From an uncultured bacterium (GTDB taxonomy: Bacteria; Acidobacteriota; Aminicenantia; Aminicenantales; Saccharicenantaceae): a stretch of DNA of 64,000 nucleotides. Shown here piece after piece: positions 17,311 to 26,290 of this stretch. How positions within the stretch are numbered: the first letter of the stretch is position 1; the number at the start of each line of letters is the position of its first letter. Where the stretch lies: contig CALEUG010000031.1 of NCBI GenBank assembly GCA_937920515.1, positions 1 through 64,000 on the forward strand, given 5' to 3'. Below the pieces are notes generated by a model. That model did no database searches. It was not told the DNA's origin and saw only the letters and a program-made list of their open reading frames with translations. The position numbers were made by a program, and so were the translations under genes.

Positions 17311-19152
17311 CTACTTTATAAGCTTGGCCAGGCGGCTGGCCAGATTCTGGTCCAGCCTCTGCAGGGTCTTCAGGACTTCCCTGGCGCTATAGTTATCCTT
17401 GAGATTGATGTAGGTTATACCCAGGTTATACTGGGCCACAGCATTGTTGGGGTTAAGGGCCACACACTTCTCCAGGTTAGGCAGGGCCTTCTCAAAATCC
17501 TTCATAAGCATGTATTCCAGCCCGATATTCAGCCAGCCGCTGGGGTCATCCGGGGCCAGGGCGGTATACTTCTTGAAGGCTTCAACTGCTTCGGGATGTT
17601 TCTTCATCTTATCGTAAACTATGCCCAGGTTAAACCAGGCATGGGTATAATCGTTCTTGACGGCCAGACATTCGTTGAGAGTACTGGCTGCCTCTTCCAG
17701 CCGTCCCAGCCGGTCATACATGATGGCCAGGTTGTAAAGAGCCACTTCATTCTTAGGATTTATCTCCACTATTTTTCTGGCCGCTTCCACTGCTTTTTCA
17801 TAATTCCGGGCCCGGTCATACATCTGCATGATCTGGCCATAATAGGTTATGGCATCACGCTGGTTCATGGCCGCCAGCTTCTTAAAGACGGCTTCGGCTT
17901 CTTCCAGTTGATTGGTTTCGGCCAGCATCTTGGCCAGGTTATAGTTACAGTTCAGGTCATCAGGGTTGATCTTCAGGGCTTCCCGGAAGGCGGCTATGGC
18001 CTTCTCCGGCTGGTTGAGCCTCTGGTAGGTCTGGGCCAGTTTTAACCAGGCCGGAAAAGGATTGGCCGGCCCGCTCCTGGCATACTTTTCGTAGTTTTCG
18101 GCGGCCCGGGCCAGATCCTGCAACTCTTCATAGGCCGTTCCCAGTTCAAAATATATTTCTTTTGAATCCACCCCGCTGCTAACGGCTTTTTCCAGGAATT
18201 CAGTCGCTTCTTTGAACTTTCTTTCCTTTAACTGGGTCAGCCCCAGGCCGTAAAGAGCCCGGGGGTGGTCCGGGTTCAGGAGCAGAGCCCTGGTGAAATT
18301 CTTGTAGCTTTCGGCGGTATTCCCCAGTTTATAATAGGACTGTCCAAGAAGCACGTAACTTTCCAGGTCGTCCGGCTTGAACTTAATATATTTTTCCAGG
18401 TAGACGCTGGTCAGGCCCGGCTCGTTAAGCAGGGCGGCTGCCCGGCCCACCAGGAAGCTGCCCTGGGCCTGTTCCAGGTAATTTTCCTTGGAGACCGCTT
18501 TCAATTCCTGCCCTTTAGCCTGGGAGTTCATGGCCAGGACCGCTTCAACCGGAACGCCAAACTTGACCCCGGCCCCGAAAACCAGGGCCACTCCGACCAC
18601 CTGGCCCCGGGCATCGAAAATCGGGGCTCCACAGGCCGGTTTTTCCAGGTTCATGGTTACTTCCATTAACCTCAGCTTACCCGGAGAGATTTCCAGCCAG
18701 TTTCTCAGGTTCCCCTCGGTGATGATTACCTGCCCGGAAATTTCACTCAGAGCAAAAAGCCGGTCCCCGGCCTTCAGAGCGGTGGATGCTCCCGTCGATA
18801 ATCCATTGAACTTGCCTTTTATCCTGACCAGGGCCAGGTCATAATCACGGTGACTGGCCACCAGAGCTTCTACTTTTCCACTTTTTCCAGAAATGCTTGT
18901 GACTTCAGCTTCAGTGGCCCGGGAAATGAGATGATAGGGCACCACGATCAGGTTTTCAGCCAGGGCAAATCCCGTGCCCTCCCCTACCACATTCTTGCTA
19001 TTATCCCAGGCTTTGAAGGTAACCACGCCAGCTGAAGCTTTCCCCAGTATATCAATGCCTTCCTGCGGTTGAGCGGCAGACCATGTCTTACAGAGTAAGA
19101 AACAGAGTAAGAACAAAAAGGCAGAAAAAAAGACGAGATGCTTTTTCCTCAT
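17311..19152 (-). CDS. Secreted trypsin-like fold protein with TPR array (Cys at the Ser position)
   Basis: 613 residues from ATG 19152, chosen because AAGGAGG lies five bases upstream; an ATG at 19167 would overlap this site. Signal sequence at about 1-27. Residues 35-215 look like a degenerate S1C/DegP-type domain: GTGFAL, His74 in VVPYHLI, Asp105 in YDLALVRI, and ACGAPIFDARGQVVGV where DegP has GNSGGPLFN. The nucleophile position is therefore Cys174. The rest (about 225-613) is a run of about ten TPR motifs (for example YNLAIMYDRLGRLEEA, FNLGIVYDKMKKHPEA), a protein-binding scaffold. It may be a Cys-dependent protease or a non-catalytic trypsin-like sensor. It is divergent from the DUF2085 gene. 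Confidence 0.75.
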   Translation of the reverse strand: MRKKHLVFFSAFLFLLCFLLCKTWSAAQPQEGIDILGKASAGVVTFKAWDNSKNVVGEGTGFALAENLIVVPYHLISRATEAEVTSISGKSGKVEALVASHRDYDLALVRIKGKFNGLSTGASTALKAGDRLFALSEISGQVIITEGNLRNWLEISPGKLRLMEVTMNLEKPACGAPIFDARGQVVGVALVFGAGVKFGVPVEAVLAMNSQAKGQELKAVSKENYLEQAQGSFLVGRAAALLNEPGLTSVYLEKYIKFKPDDLESYVLLGQSYYKLGNTAESYKNFTRALLLNPDHPRALYGLGLTQLKERKFKEATEFLEKAVSSGVDSKEIYFELGTAYEELQDLARAAENYEKYARSGPANPFPAWLKLAQTYQRLNQPEKAIAAFREALKINPDDLNCNYNLAKMLAETNQLEEAEAVFKKLAAMNQRDAITYYGQIMQMYDRARNYEKAVEAARKIVEINPKNEVALYNLAIMYDRLGRLEEAASTLNECLAVKNDYTHAWFNLGIVYDKMKKHPEAVEAFKKYTALAPDDPSGWLNIGLEYMLMKDFEKALPNLEKCVALNPNNAVAQYNLGITYINLKDNYSAREVLKTLQRLDQNLASRLAKLIK

Positions 19153-19194
19153 CACGCCTCCTTCCATTCCATCTTATAAAAATTTATATTATCT

Positions 19195-19222
19195 TTGAAC
19201 GTGGTGTCAAACATTTTATTAA
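19195..19222 (+). promoter_or_regulatory. Predicted promoter giving a leaderless DUF2085 mRNA
   Basis: TTGAAC (19195-19200), 16-base spacer, TATTAA (19217-19222). The ATG at 19228 lies only five bases beyond the -10, at the expected start point, and no ribosome site exists. Confidence 0.4.
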
Positions 19223-19227
19223 AAGTC

Positions 19228-19737
19228 ATGCCCATTAATGGAATGATCCGGGCCCGAAGCTTTTTCTGGCTGGCCACTCTCTTTTTCTCCGGTTTGGTTC
19301 TGGCCGGGATATTTCTGGCTCCATGGCTTAAGGGGAAAAACCCGGCCTTTTCTGACTTTATCTACCATCTCTTTTCCTCTGTTTGCCACCAGCGGGCCGA
19401 ACGCTCTTTTTTCTGGTATGGCCAGCAGCTGGCGGTCTGCAGCCGCTGCCTTGGTTTTTATGCCGGCTTCTTCCTGAGCACCATGGCATATCCGCTGTGG
19501 CCGCCTCGACTCCTCCGCTGGCTGGAATCCAGGCCTTTACTTATTTTAGTCGCTGCCAGTCCCCTGATTGTGGACGCCAGCGGGGGGCTTCTCGGGCTGT
19601 GGTGGACACCGCTGGGCCTCCGCCTGGCCAGCGGAGCCCTGTGGGCAGTCTTTCTCCCGGTCTTCTGGTTCAGGGCCCTGGCCGGGCTGACTCAGGGGAA
19701 GAAAACAGACCCCGGCTCGCCATACCTCGATTCATGA
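19228..19737 (+). CDS. DUF2085-family membrane protein
   Basis: 169 residues from ATG 19228. An in-frame TTG at 19195 coincides with the predicted -35, so it was not chosen; ATG 19240 is another option. The conserved DUF2085 features are clear: SSVCHQRAERSFFWYGQQLAVCSRC in two blocks (CHQRxxRSF, then a CSRC pair before GFYAGFF), followed by hydrophobic segments at about 10-30, 75-95, 100-130 and 135-155. The Cys/His pattern suggests a metal- or redox-linked membrane protein, but the function of the family is unknown. It is divergently transcribed from the trypsin-like/TPR gene. Confidence 0.8.
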   Translation: MPINGMIRARSFFWLATLFFSGLVLAGIFLAPWLKGKNPAFSDFIYHLFSSVCHQRAERSFFWYGQQLAVCSRCLGFYAGFFLSTMAYPLWPPRLLRWLESRPLLILVAASPLIVDASGGLLGLWWTPLGLRLASGALWAVFLPVFWFRALAGLTQGKKTDPGSPYLDS

Positions 19738-19844
19738 GAAAATATCCTTAAAGGTTCAACAATCAGTGAATTCCATACTGAATACTCCAGGCCAGCTCTC
19801 TTAATATCTCTCATTTCTTAAACCTGCCCCGAAGTCCCCCCATT

Positions 19845-20125
19845 TTACTTCTCCTCGAGATTATTCCCCTGTCCGGCCAGGAGATAACCATTTTTATTTA
19901 ACCAGGCCTTATCTTTAGGTCCCGAATCTTCTTCAATAAGATTACAGGTGAGGTCATTCGCCTTGTGCTTGGTCAGATACAATTGGTTACACCCCGGGAT
20001 CTATATATAAAGTCGCAATTTTGAATCTCTCATACCCTAAAAGGATTTCCCTTTTTCCATTATGGTCATCTTGTTTTGCAATCCACTGGCCTCGGGCATA
20101 AAGAAAATCTTCTACCTGAAAATTC
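19845..20125 (-). pseudogene. Possible frameshifted gene remnant
   Basis: The 489-base gap between the DUF2085 and next membrane gene contains coding-like minus-strand sequence. One frame reads FQVEDFLYARGQWIAK ... REILLGYERFKIATLYIDPGV then a stop. A second frame takes over with NQLYLTKHKANDL ... KDKAWLNKNGYLLAGQGNNLEEK and a TAA at 19845-19847. A single frameshift near 20000 would join them into about 90 residues. I do not recognise a family. Chance is possible. Confidence 0.3.
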
Positions 20126-20168
20126 AGAGTGAAAGTCTAAATGATGTCAGGAACCCATACCCCCCCGG

Positions 20169-20197
20169 TTGCAATGGAAACGATTTAATCGTAAAAT
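20169..20197 (+). promoter_or_regulatory. Predicted promoter of the membrane protein/lipid kinase pair
   Basis: TTGCAA (20169-20174), 17-base spacer, TAAAAT (20192-20197), about 23 bases of leader before ATG 20227. Confidence 0.45.
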
Positions 20198-20226
20198 TAA
20201 CACTCTTCAAGCAGAGCTGAAGCAAA

Positions 20227-20757
20227 ATGGCCAGAAAAGAAAACGACCCTGTCCTGCCGGCCCTGGTCGGTGGAGCCCTGGCCGGGATTCTATCATCCAT
20301 TCCCTTCTTTCACTGTCTATGTTGCCTATGGGTGCTGGCCGGCGGATTGCTGGCCACCTACCTGGCCTCCGACAGGGCTCTTAAACTATCAACTCCGTTC
20401 CAGATGAGCGATGGACTGTTAACAGGAGCCCTGGCCGGAGTTTTTGGCGCTATTATCAGCATCATAATAAAAACTCCCCTGGCCGGATATTATCTTAACT
20501 GGAACAAGCGTTTCCTGGAAAGTCTGGCCAGGTTTGTCGACGAGATGCCCCCCGGCTGGGAAAACTGGACTGAAATCAGCCAGCAGGGCTGGAATCCTTT
20601 TACCTTTTTTCTGAACCTGCTTCTGACCTCGGTTATCTTTGCCTTTCTCGGGGCTCTCGGCGGGCTAATCGGCTTTTCGCTATTCAAACCGTCCACAGGG
20701 GCTAAAAATGAAACGCAGACTCCCCAAGACCCGGGTGATAGTCAACCCGGTCTCTAA
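20227..20757 (+). CDS. Small polytopic membrane protein of unknown function
   Basis: 176 residues with four likely membrane segments: LPALVGGALAGILSSIPFF, LCCLWVLAGGLLATYLA, the region around GALAGVFGAIISIII, and NLLLTSVIFAFLGALGG. A soluble loop lies between the third and fourth. A Cys pair (HCLCC) sits at the second segment. The tail (PSTGAKNETQTPQDPGDSQPGL) is polar. Its last 50 bases overlap the start of the lipid-kinase gene in another frame, so the two are probably co-translated. No family assigned. Confidence 0.75.
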   Translation: MARKENDPVLPALVGGALAGILSSIPFFHCLCCLWVLAGGLLATYLASDRALKLSTPFQMSDGLLTGALAGVFGAIISIIIKTPLAGYYLNWNKRFLESLARFVDEMPPGWENWTEISQQGWNPFTFFLNLLLTSVIFAFLGALGGLIGFSLFKPSTGAKNETQTPQDPGDSQPGL

Positions 20758-21658
20758 CCAGGGACGAACCAGGCAGCGCTGGCTGGAGATCAAGGAAAGC
20801 CTGAAAAGCTTCTTTAAGGAGTTCAAATATGACTTTACCGAAAAACCCTTCCAGGCCACTGAGCTGGCCAGGGAGGCCCTGAGGGACGGAACAGAATTGC
20901 TGATCGGGGTCGGTGGAGATGGCACTGTCAACGAAATAGCCAACGGTTTTTTTGACGATCAAAAAGTTATAAACCCGGAAGCCACTCTGGGCATTGTACC
21001 CTCGGGAACCGGCTGCGACCTGACCCGTAGCCTCAATATCCCGCGAAACCTGAAAAATGCAGTAAAGTTCATCTCGGAAGCGCCGGACCTCCCGATCGAC
21101 GTAGGCCGGGTCAGCTTTACCGGTCCGGAAGGGAAACTTTCCAGCCGCTACTTTCTTAACATCGCCGATTTTGGCCTGGGCGGCGAGGTGGTCAGAAGGG
21201 TTAACGAGGAAAGGCTTAAGAGAAAGGCTTCTTCCTACCTCCGCTGCCTGATAGAAACCATGCTCTCTTTCAAGGGACGCGAGGTAAAAATTTCAGTTGA
21301 CGAGCGGGAAGAAACTTCTGGCCAGTACCTGATTGGAGCCATCGCCAACGGCCAGATTTTCGGCAAGGGCATGAAGGTGGCCCCGAGGGCCCGCCTGGAT
21401 GACAGCCTGTTCGACATCATTTTGGTCAAGAGCCTGAGTTTCCTGGAATTCTGCCTGCATGGCTGGAAATTGATTAACGGCAGCCACCTCAACTACCACA
21501 AGGTCTCCATGTGGCGGGGCCAGAGGGTGATGGTCAGTCCGCTGAGTCCAGAACCGGTGCTGATCGAGCTGGATGGCGAACAGGTGGGACGCCTGCCGGC
21601 TTTGTTTGAAATCATACCGCGAAGCCTTCAGGTCAAAGGATTCCTGAGAAAAAGCTGA
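20708..21658 (+). CDS. Diacylglycerol/sphingosine-type lipid kinase (YegS/DgkB family)
   Basis: 316 residues. The N-terminal DAGK catalytic domain begins TRVIVNPVSNQGR and holds the nucleotide motif GVGGDGTVNEIANG at about residue 77-90 and GTGCDLTRSL (the family GTxNDFAR region) near 98-107. A C-terminal beta-sandwich of the NAD-kinase-like fold follows. It phosphorylates a lipid alcohol at the inner membrane face, in phospholipid turnover; the substrate cannot be told from sequence. AGGGG precedes the ATG, which lies inside the preceding membrane-protein gene. Confidence 0.9.
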   Translation: MKRRLPKTRVIVNPVSNQGRTRQRWLEIKESLKSFFKEFKYDFTEKPFQATELAREALRDGTELLIGVGGDGTVNEIANGFFDDQKVINPEATLGIVPSGTGCDLTRSLNIPRNLKNAVKFISEAPDLPIDVGRVSFTGPEGKLSSRYFLNIADFGLGGEVVRRVNEERLKRKASSYLRCLIETMLSFKGREVKISVDEREETSGQYLIGAIANGQIFGKGMKVAPRARLDDSLFDIILVKSLSFLEFCLHGWKLINGSHLNYHKVSMWRGQRVMVSPLSPEPVLIELDGEQVGRLPALFEIIPRSLQVKGFLRKS

Positions 21659-21670
21659 AGTCCTGGCAGA

Positions 21671-22216
21671 CTATTTTCTGGGCAGGTAATAAGGGTTATT
21701 GGTCACGCACAGCCGCCCGTTTTCATCGTAAAAATGGTAAATTATGGTTTTCGTCTTGATATAGGGATTCCTGTATTCGACCTTTTTCAGGTAAGTCCTG
21801 GTTTCAGGATAGGGCGGAACGCCGTTATATTTTTCCACCGCCCCCTGCCCGGCATTATAGGCAGAAAGAACCAGGTTCCGGTCACCGTTGTATTGCTTGA
21901 TAAGGTCCTTTAAGTACTTGATCCCGCCTTCTATGTTCTGTTCAGGGTCCAGGATATTAAGAACCCCATATTTCATGGCCGTTTCCGGCATCAATTGCAT
22001 CAGGCCCAGGGCTCCCTTGGGCGAAACGGCAAACTGGTCGTAATTGGATTCGGCCTTGATAACGGCATGGACCAGGTCGGCCGGAAGGCCGTGTCTGGCC
22101 GCCAGCTTCTGGATGATGGGGTCGTACCTGGCCTTCAGCTCATCCTGACGGGAAGCAAACAGGCAGACCGAGCTGGCCAGAAAAATCAGCAGCAGACTAA
22201 AAATCCTTCTTCCCAT
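21671..22216 (-). CDS. Lytic transglycosylase (SLT domain), secreted
   Basis: 181 residues from ATG 22216. An upstream in-frame ATG at 22300 would add 28 residues that do not resemble a signal peptide and would overlap alaS. Residues 1-20 (MGRRIFSLLLIFLASSVCLFA) are a signal peptide. The SLT/goose-lysozyme-like domain has catalytic Glu in IKAESNYD, then SPKGALGLMQLMPETA and LSAYNAGQGAVEKYNG. It cleaves peptidoglycan with anhydro-muramic acid formation. There is no ribosome site, and a promoter places the transcript start at the ATG. Confidence 0.9.
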   Translation of the reverse strand: MGRRIFSLLLIFLASSVCLFASRQDELKARYDPIIQKLAARHGLPADLVHAVIKAESNYDQFAVSPKGALGLMQLMPETAMKYGVLNILDPEQNIEGGIKYLKDLIKQYNGDRNLVLSAYNAGQGAVEKYNGVPPYPETRTYLKKVEYRNPYIKTKTIIYHFYDENGRLCVTNNPYYLPRK

Positions 22217-22224
22217 TTTAATAT

Positions 22225-22253
22225 ATCTTATGAATTCTGACCTGCCCTGGCAA
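22225..22253 (-). promoter_or_regulatory. Predicted promoter giving a leaderless transglycosylase mRNA
   Basis: Minus strand: TTGCCA (22253-22248), 17-base spacer, TAAGAT (22230-22225). Eight bases separate the -10 from ATG 22216, so transcription would start within a base or two of the start codon. Confidence 0.45.
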
Positions 22254-22271
22254 TCCCCTTTCAGGGTGATT

Positions 22272-24908
22272 TTAAAGCACCTTCTCCAGCAGGTCAACAC
22301 TTTTTTCCAGAGCCTGGTCTATGTTCTCAGGTCTGGTCCCTCCGGCCTGGGCAAAATCGGGCCGGCCTCCCCCACCGCCCCCTATGATACTGGCGATATC
22401 TTTAACCAGCTTATTGGCCTGGACCCTAAGAGTCAGGTCGGGCGTTACAGCCACCACTAAGAAAACCCGGCCGTCGATGGCCGAGGTCAGGACGATAACC
22501 CCCGAACCGATTTTCTGTTTAAGGCTATCGGCATATTGCCTCAGGGCTTCGATGTCCATCCCCTCGAATTTCCGGGTTACCAGTTTGACTCCCTTCACTT
22601 CCCTGACAGCCACTTCCGGAGACTGCCCGGCCTGCTGCACCAGTTTTTGTTTGAGCTTTCTTATTTCTTCTTCTTTCTCTTGCAGGATTTCCAGAATCTT
22701 TTCAGTCCGGGTGAGAAGCTCTTTCCGGCTGACCTTTAACAACTTTTCCAGCTGCCGCACTTGCTTTTCCAGGGCTTCGACGTAGTTGGAGGCTTCTTCT
22801 CCGGTCACGGCTTCTATCCGGCGTAAACCGGCGGCCACGCTGGATTCAGAGACTATTTTGAAAAACCCTATCTCCCCGCTCTGCCGGACATGAATACCAC
22901 CGCAGAGCTCCTTGCTGAAATCGCCGACGGTCACCAGCCTGACCCTGTCCCCGTATTTTTCTTCGAAGATAGCCATGGCCCCTTCGGCCAGCCCTTCCTC
23001 CAGGGTGGTGACCCTAACCGTTACCGGGAGGTTTTCCCTTATTTTTTCATTGACCAGTCGTTCCACCTTTTCTATTTCTTCCTCGCTCAGGGCAGAAAAA
23101 TGGGTAAAGTCAAAACGGAAGCGCTGGTGGCTGACCAGCGAACCGGATTGCCTGACATGGTCGCCCAGTATCTGCCTCAGGGCGGCATGGAGAAGATGGG
23201 TGGCGGTGTGGTTGCGGCTGATGGCTTTCCTCCGGACAGCATCCACCACGGCTTCTACCACCTGCCCGGTTTTAAGCTCACCGGCCAGCACCTTAAGACT
23301 GTGTATTATCAGTCCCGGAATCGGGGCAAAGGTATTCTCCACCACCCCGGAAAAGTTCGAGCTCTTCAGCACACCTGAATCACCCACCTGGCCGCCGGCT
23401 TCGGCGTAAAACGGTGTTACCGACAGGATGACTTCACCGCTATCTCCTTGTTTAAGTGAGTTAACGGCCTGGCCTTTCTGAAGAATGGCCAGGACTTCGG
23501 TTTCGGCCACTTCCACCCTTTCGTAGAAAACCGGCTCTATCTTCAGGTGCCGGTAATTTTGATAAACTGACTTCTCTTTAAACCTGGCCTCCCCTTCCCA
23601 GGACTGCCTGGCCCGTTCTTTCTGTGCTTCAAGCTCTTTCTGGAAACCAGCCTCGTCCACCTCCAGGTTCTTTTCCCTGGCCAGTTCCTGGCAGAGGTCA
23701 AGCGGAAACCCGAAGGTGTCGTAGAGTTTGAATACCTTGTCCCCCGGGATTAACCTTTCTCCGGAAGCCACGGTCTCACGGGCATACTGCTCAAAATAGC
23801 GAATTCCGGAATTCAGGGTGTAGATGAAGCGTTCCTCCTCGGCCAGGCAAACCCGGCTGATATATGGCAGGCTGGACATGAGCTCCGGGTAGGCTTCCTT
23901 CATGATGTCCACCACCGTGCCAGCCAGCCGGTAAAGAAATGGCCTGTCCAAACCCAGCAGGTTGCCCCGCCGAAAGGCCCGGCGAATCAGCCTGCGCAAC
24001 ACGTAGCCGCGCCCCTCGTTGGCCGGGGTCACTCCATCGCCTATGAGAAAGGTTATGGCCCTGATGTGGTCAGCAATGATTCTGACCCAGACGTCGGTTT
24101 CCTCGCCCGTCGGATATTCCTGGTTTGTTTCCTGCACTATGGCCTGAATCAGCGGGGTGAAGAGGTCGGTCTCGAAATTGCTCCTCCGGCCCTGGAGGAC
24201 GGCGGCCAGCCTTTCCAGCCCCAGGCCGGTATCGATGGATGGCCTGGGCAGGGGGTGCATCTGACCCTGCTCGTCCTGAAAAAACTCCATGAAGACCAGG
24301 TTCCACAGCTCCACAAAGCGGTAGCTGCCGCTCCCGATCAGCTCCCGGGGTGAACCGGGCTCAATCTCTTCTCCCAGGTCATAATGAATCTCGGAGCAGG
24401 GACCGCAGGGCCCGGTTTCGCCCATCGCCCAGAAATTGTCCTCCTTGCCGAACCGAAAAATCTTCTCAGCCGGGATGCCTATCCCCTGGTTCCAGAGGCG
24501 GAAGGCTTCATCGTCATCCTGGTAAACCGTTATGTAAAGTCTTTCTGCCGGCAACCGGTAGACTGAAGTCACCAGCTCCCAGGCAAAGGCTATGGCTTCC
24601 CTTTTGAAATAATCGCCGAAGGAAAAATTGCCCAGCATTTCGAAAAAGGTATGGTGCTTGGGAGTGCGGCCCACCTGCTCCAGGTCATTATGTTTGCCGC
24701 TCACCCGCAAACATTTCTGGACGGTGGCCGCCCGGCTGTAACTGCGCTTTTCCAGTCCAAGAAAGATATTCTTGAACTGGTTCATGCCGGCGTTGGTGAA
24801 CAGCAGAGTGGGGTCATCCCTGGGAATAAGAGGTGAACTGGGAACTACCCGGTGACCTTTCTTTTCGAAGAATTCCAGAAAAGCAGTTCTGATTTCATTG
24901 GCTTTCAT
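22272..24908 (-). CDS. alaS: Alanyl-tRNA synthetase
   Basis: 878 residues, full length. The class II catalytic domain begins IRTAFLEFFEKKGHRVVPSSPLIP. A tRNA-recognition domain follows, then the editing domain with zinc ligands HNHTATHLLH and CGGIHV, and the C-terminal DHHA1-type oligomerisation domain containing GGGGGGRPDFAQAGG. It charges tRNA-Ala and clears mischarged Ser/Gly. AGAGGA precedes ATG 24908. The gene follows the pilT-like gene by only six bases. Confidence 0.98.
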   Translation of the reverse strand: MKANEIRTAFLEFFEKKGHRVVPSSPLIPRDDPTLLFTNAGMNQFKNIFLGLEKRSYSRAATVQKCLRVSGKHNDLEQVGRTPKHHTFFEMLGNFSFGDYFKREAIAFAWELVTSVYRLPAERLYITVYQDDDEAFRLWNQGIGIPAEKIFRFGKEDNFWAMGETGPCGPCSEIHYDLGEEIEPGSPRELIGSGSYRFVELWNLVFMEFFQDEQGQMHPLPRPSIDTGLGLERLAAVLQGRRSNFETDLFTPLIQAIVQETNQEYPTGEETDVWVRIIADHIRAITFLIGDGVTPANEGRGYVLRRLIRRAFRRGNLLGLDRPFLYRLAGTVVDIMKEAYPELMSSLPYISRVCLAEEERFIYTLNSGIRYFEQYARETVASGERLIPGDKVFKLYDTFGFPLDLCQELAREKNLEVDEAGFQKELEAQKERARQSWEGEARFKEKSVYQNYRHLKIEPVFYERVEVAETEVLAILQKGQAVNSLKQGDSGEVILSVTPFYAEAGGQVGDSGVLKSSNFSGVVENTFAPIPGLIIHSLKVLAGELKTGQVVEAVVDAVRRKAISRNHTATHLLHAALRQILGDHVRQSGSLVSHQRFRFDFTHFSALSEEEIEKVERLVNEKIRENLPVTVRVTTLEEGLAEGAMAIFEEKYGDRVRLVTVGDFSKELCGGIHVRQSGEIGFFKIVSESSVAAGLRRIEAVTGEEASNYVEALEKQVRQLEKLLKVSRKELLTRTEKILEILQEKEEEIRKLKQKLVQQAGQSPEVAVREVKGVKLVTRKFEGMDIEALRQYADSLKQKIGSGVIVLTSAIDGRVFLVVAVTPDLTLRVQANKLVKDIASIIGGGGGGRPDFAQAGGTRPENIDQALEKSVDLLEKVL

Positions 24909-24914
24909 CGTCCT

Positions 24915-26069
24915 CTAACTATCCTCTTCACGCCCTCCTTCGACTCTCTCCACCCTGACCATTTCTTTTTCCATCTGTTCGAGCGCGATGTCCAGGGTGG
25001 ACTGGACCCCCATAACCCTCAGCTTGAAGGCATCCGGATTGGAAGAGTACTTGATGCCCTGCTCGAAAGATATGTAACCGTCCCTGTATAACTGGTATAT
25101 TGACTGGTCAAAAGTCTGCATTCCGTACTGGGAAACGCCGGTGGCGATGGCGTCACGGATCAGGCCGGTCTTATCGCGGTCGGCAATACACTCCTGGATG
25201 AAGGGAGTGGAAATCATGACTTCCACTGCCGGCACCCTTCCCTGTTCGTCCATCCTGGGAACCAGGCGCATGGAAATTACCGCCTTGAGCACGCTGGCCA
25301 GCTGCAGTCTGACCTGTCTCTGATGATGCGGCGGGAAGGTGGCAATGATACGGTTGATGGTTTCCGGCGCATCCAGGGTGTGCAGGGTGCTTAGAACCAG
25401 GTGACCGGTTTCGGCCGCCAGCAGGGCAGTTTCGATGGTTTCCAGGTCTCTCATTTCGCCCACCAGGATGACATCGGGGTCTTCGCGGAGACAGGCCCTC
25501 AGCCCCCGGGAAAAACTCAGAACGTCCATGCCCACTTCCCTCTGGCTGATGGTGCTTTTCTTGTCCTTGTGCAGGTATTCTATGGGGTCTTCTACCGTGA
25601 TGATATTTTCCCGGCGGTAGGTATTGATATAATCTATCATGGCGGCCAGGGTGGTGGTTTTGCCGCTTCCGGTGGTTCCGGTCACCAGGACCAGGCCTCG
25701 AGGGTAGAAGGCAATTTTTTCCAGAACCTCTGGAAGCAGCAGCTCCCTGATGGTCTTGACTTCCAGCGGAATGATTCTAAGGGATATGGCCAGAGTTCCC
25801 CGTTGATAATAAATATTGCCCCTGAACCGGCCGAAACCCGAGAGGCTGTAGGCCAGGTCCACGTCAAAGTCCTCTTTCAGTTTTTTTCGCTGGTAGTCGC
25901 TCATAATCTGGTTGGCCAGCTCGGCCGTATCCTCCCCGGTCAACCTGGGGAAGCCCACCAGCGGAATCAGGGTTCCGTGGACCCGGATCATGGGGTGATT
26001 CCCGGCTTTAAGGTGCAGGTCCGAGGCATCCCTTTCGATGGCAATTTTTAATAAATCATCAATGATCAT
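24915..26069 (-). CDS. pilT: PilT/PilU-type twitching-motility ATPase
   Basis: 384 residues from ATG 26069, since GGGAGGG is well spaced from it; a TTG one codon upstream is less likely. It has the PilT N-terminal PAS-like domain (ASDLHLKAG, 15-23) and the secretion ATPase core with Walker A GTTGSGKTTTLA, the Asp box and ITVEDPIEYLH, Walker B DVILVGEMRDLETI, and the His box ETGHLVLSTLHT. The C-terminal extension ends in an acidic Glu/Arg tail, more like PilU than PilT. It powers retraction of type IV pili. No other pilus gene is in the window. Confidence 0.93.
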   Translation of the reverse strand: MIIDDLLKIAIERDASDLHLKAGNHPMIRVHGTLIPLVGFPRLTGEDTAELANQIMSDYQRKKLKEDFDVDLAYSLSGFGRFRGNIYYQRGTLAISLRIIPLEVKTIRELLLPEVLEKIAFYPRGLVLVTGTTGSGKTTTLAAMIDYINTYRRENIITVEDPIEYLHKDKKSTISQREVGMDVLSFSRGLRACLREDPDVILVGEMRDLETIETALLAAETGHLVLSTLHTLDAPETINRIIATFPPHHQRQVRLQLASVLKAVISMRLVPRMDEQGRVPAVEVMISTPFIQECIADRDKTGLIRDAIATGVSQYGMQTFDQSIYQLYRDGYISFEQGIKYSSNPDAFKLRVMGVQSTLDIALEQMEKEMVRVERVEGGREEDS

Positions 26070-26290
26070 CAAACCCTCCCCGAATTCCTATTATTCAAGG
26101 ATATAGAAAGATTGCCGGCGCTGCGGTCCGGCGAAAAAAAGCCTGTTTTGTTCCCGGGGATTATTTTTCCCGAACAGCTCATTTCTTCTGACGTCTCCCT
26201 GCCCGGTCAAAAACTCAAATTGGTTTCATAGTAAAACAACTGCTCATTAATGTCAATTTTAAGAAGGCTCGAAATGGTCAAGCCCTGCCC

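Noticed and set aside
19228-19737. DUF2085 start at TTG 19195
   Set aside because: TTGAAC there fits a -35 box, and no ribosome site precedes it.
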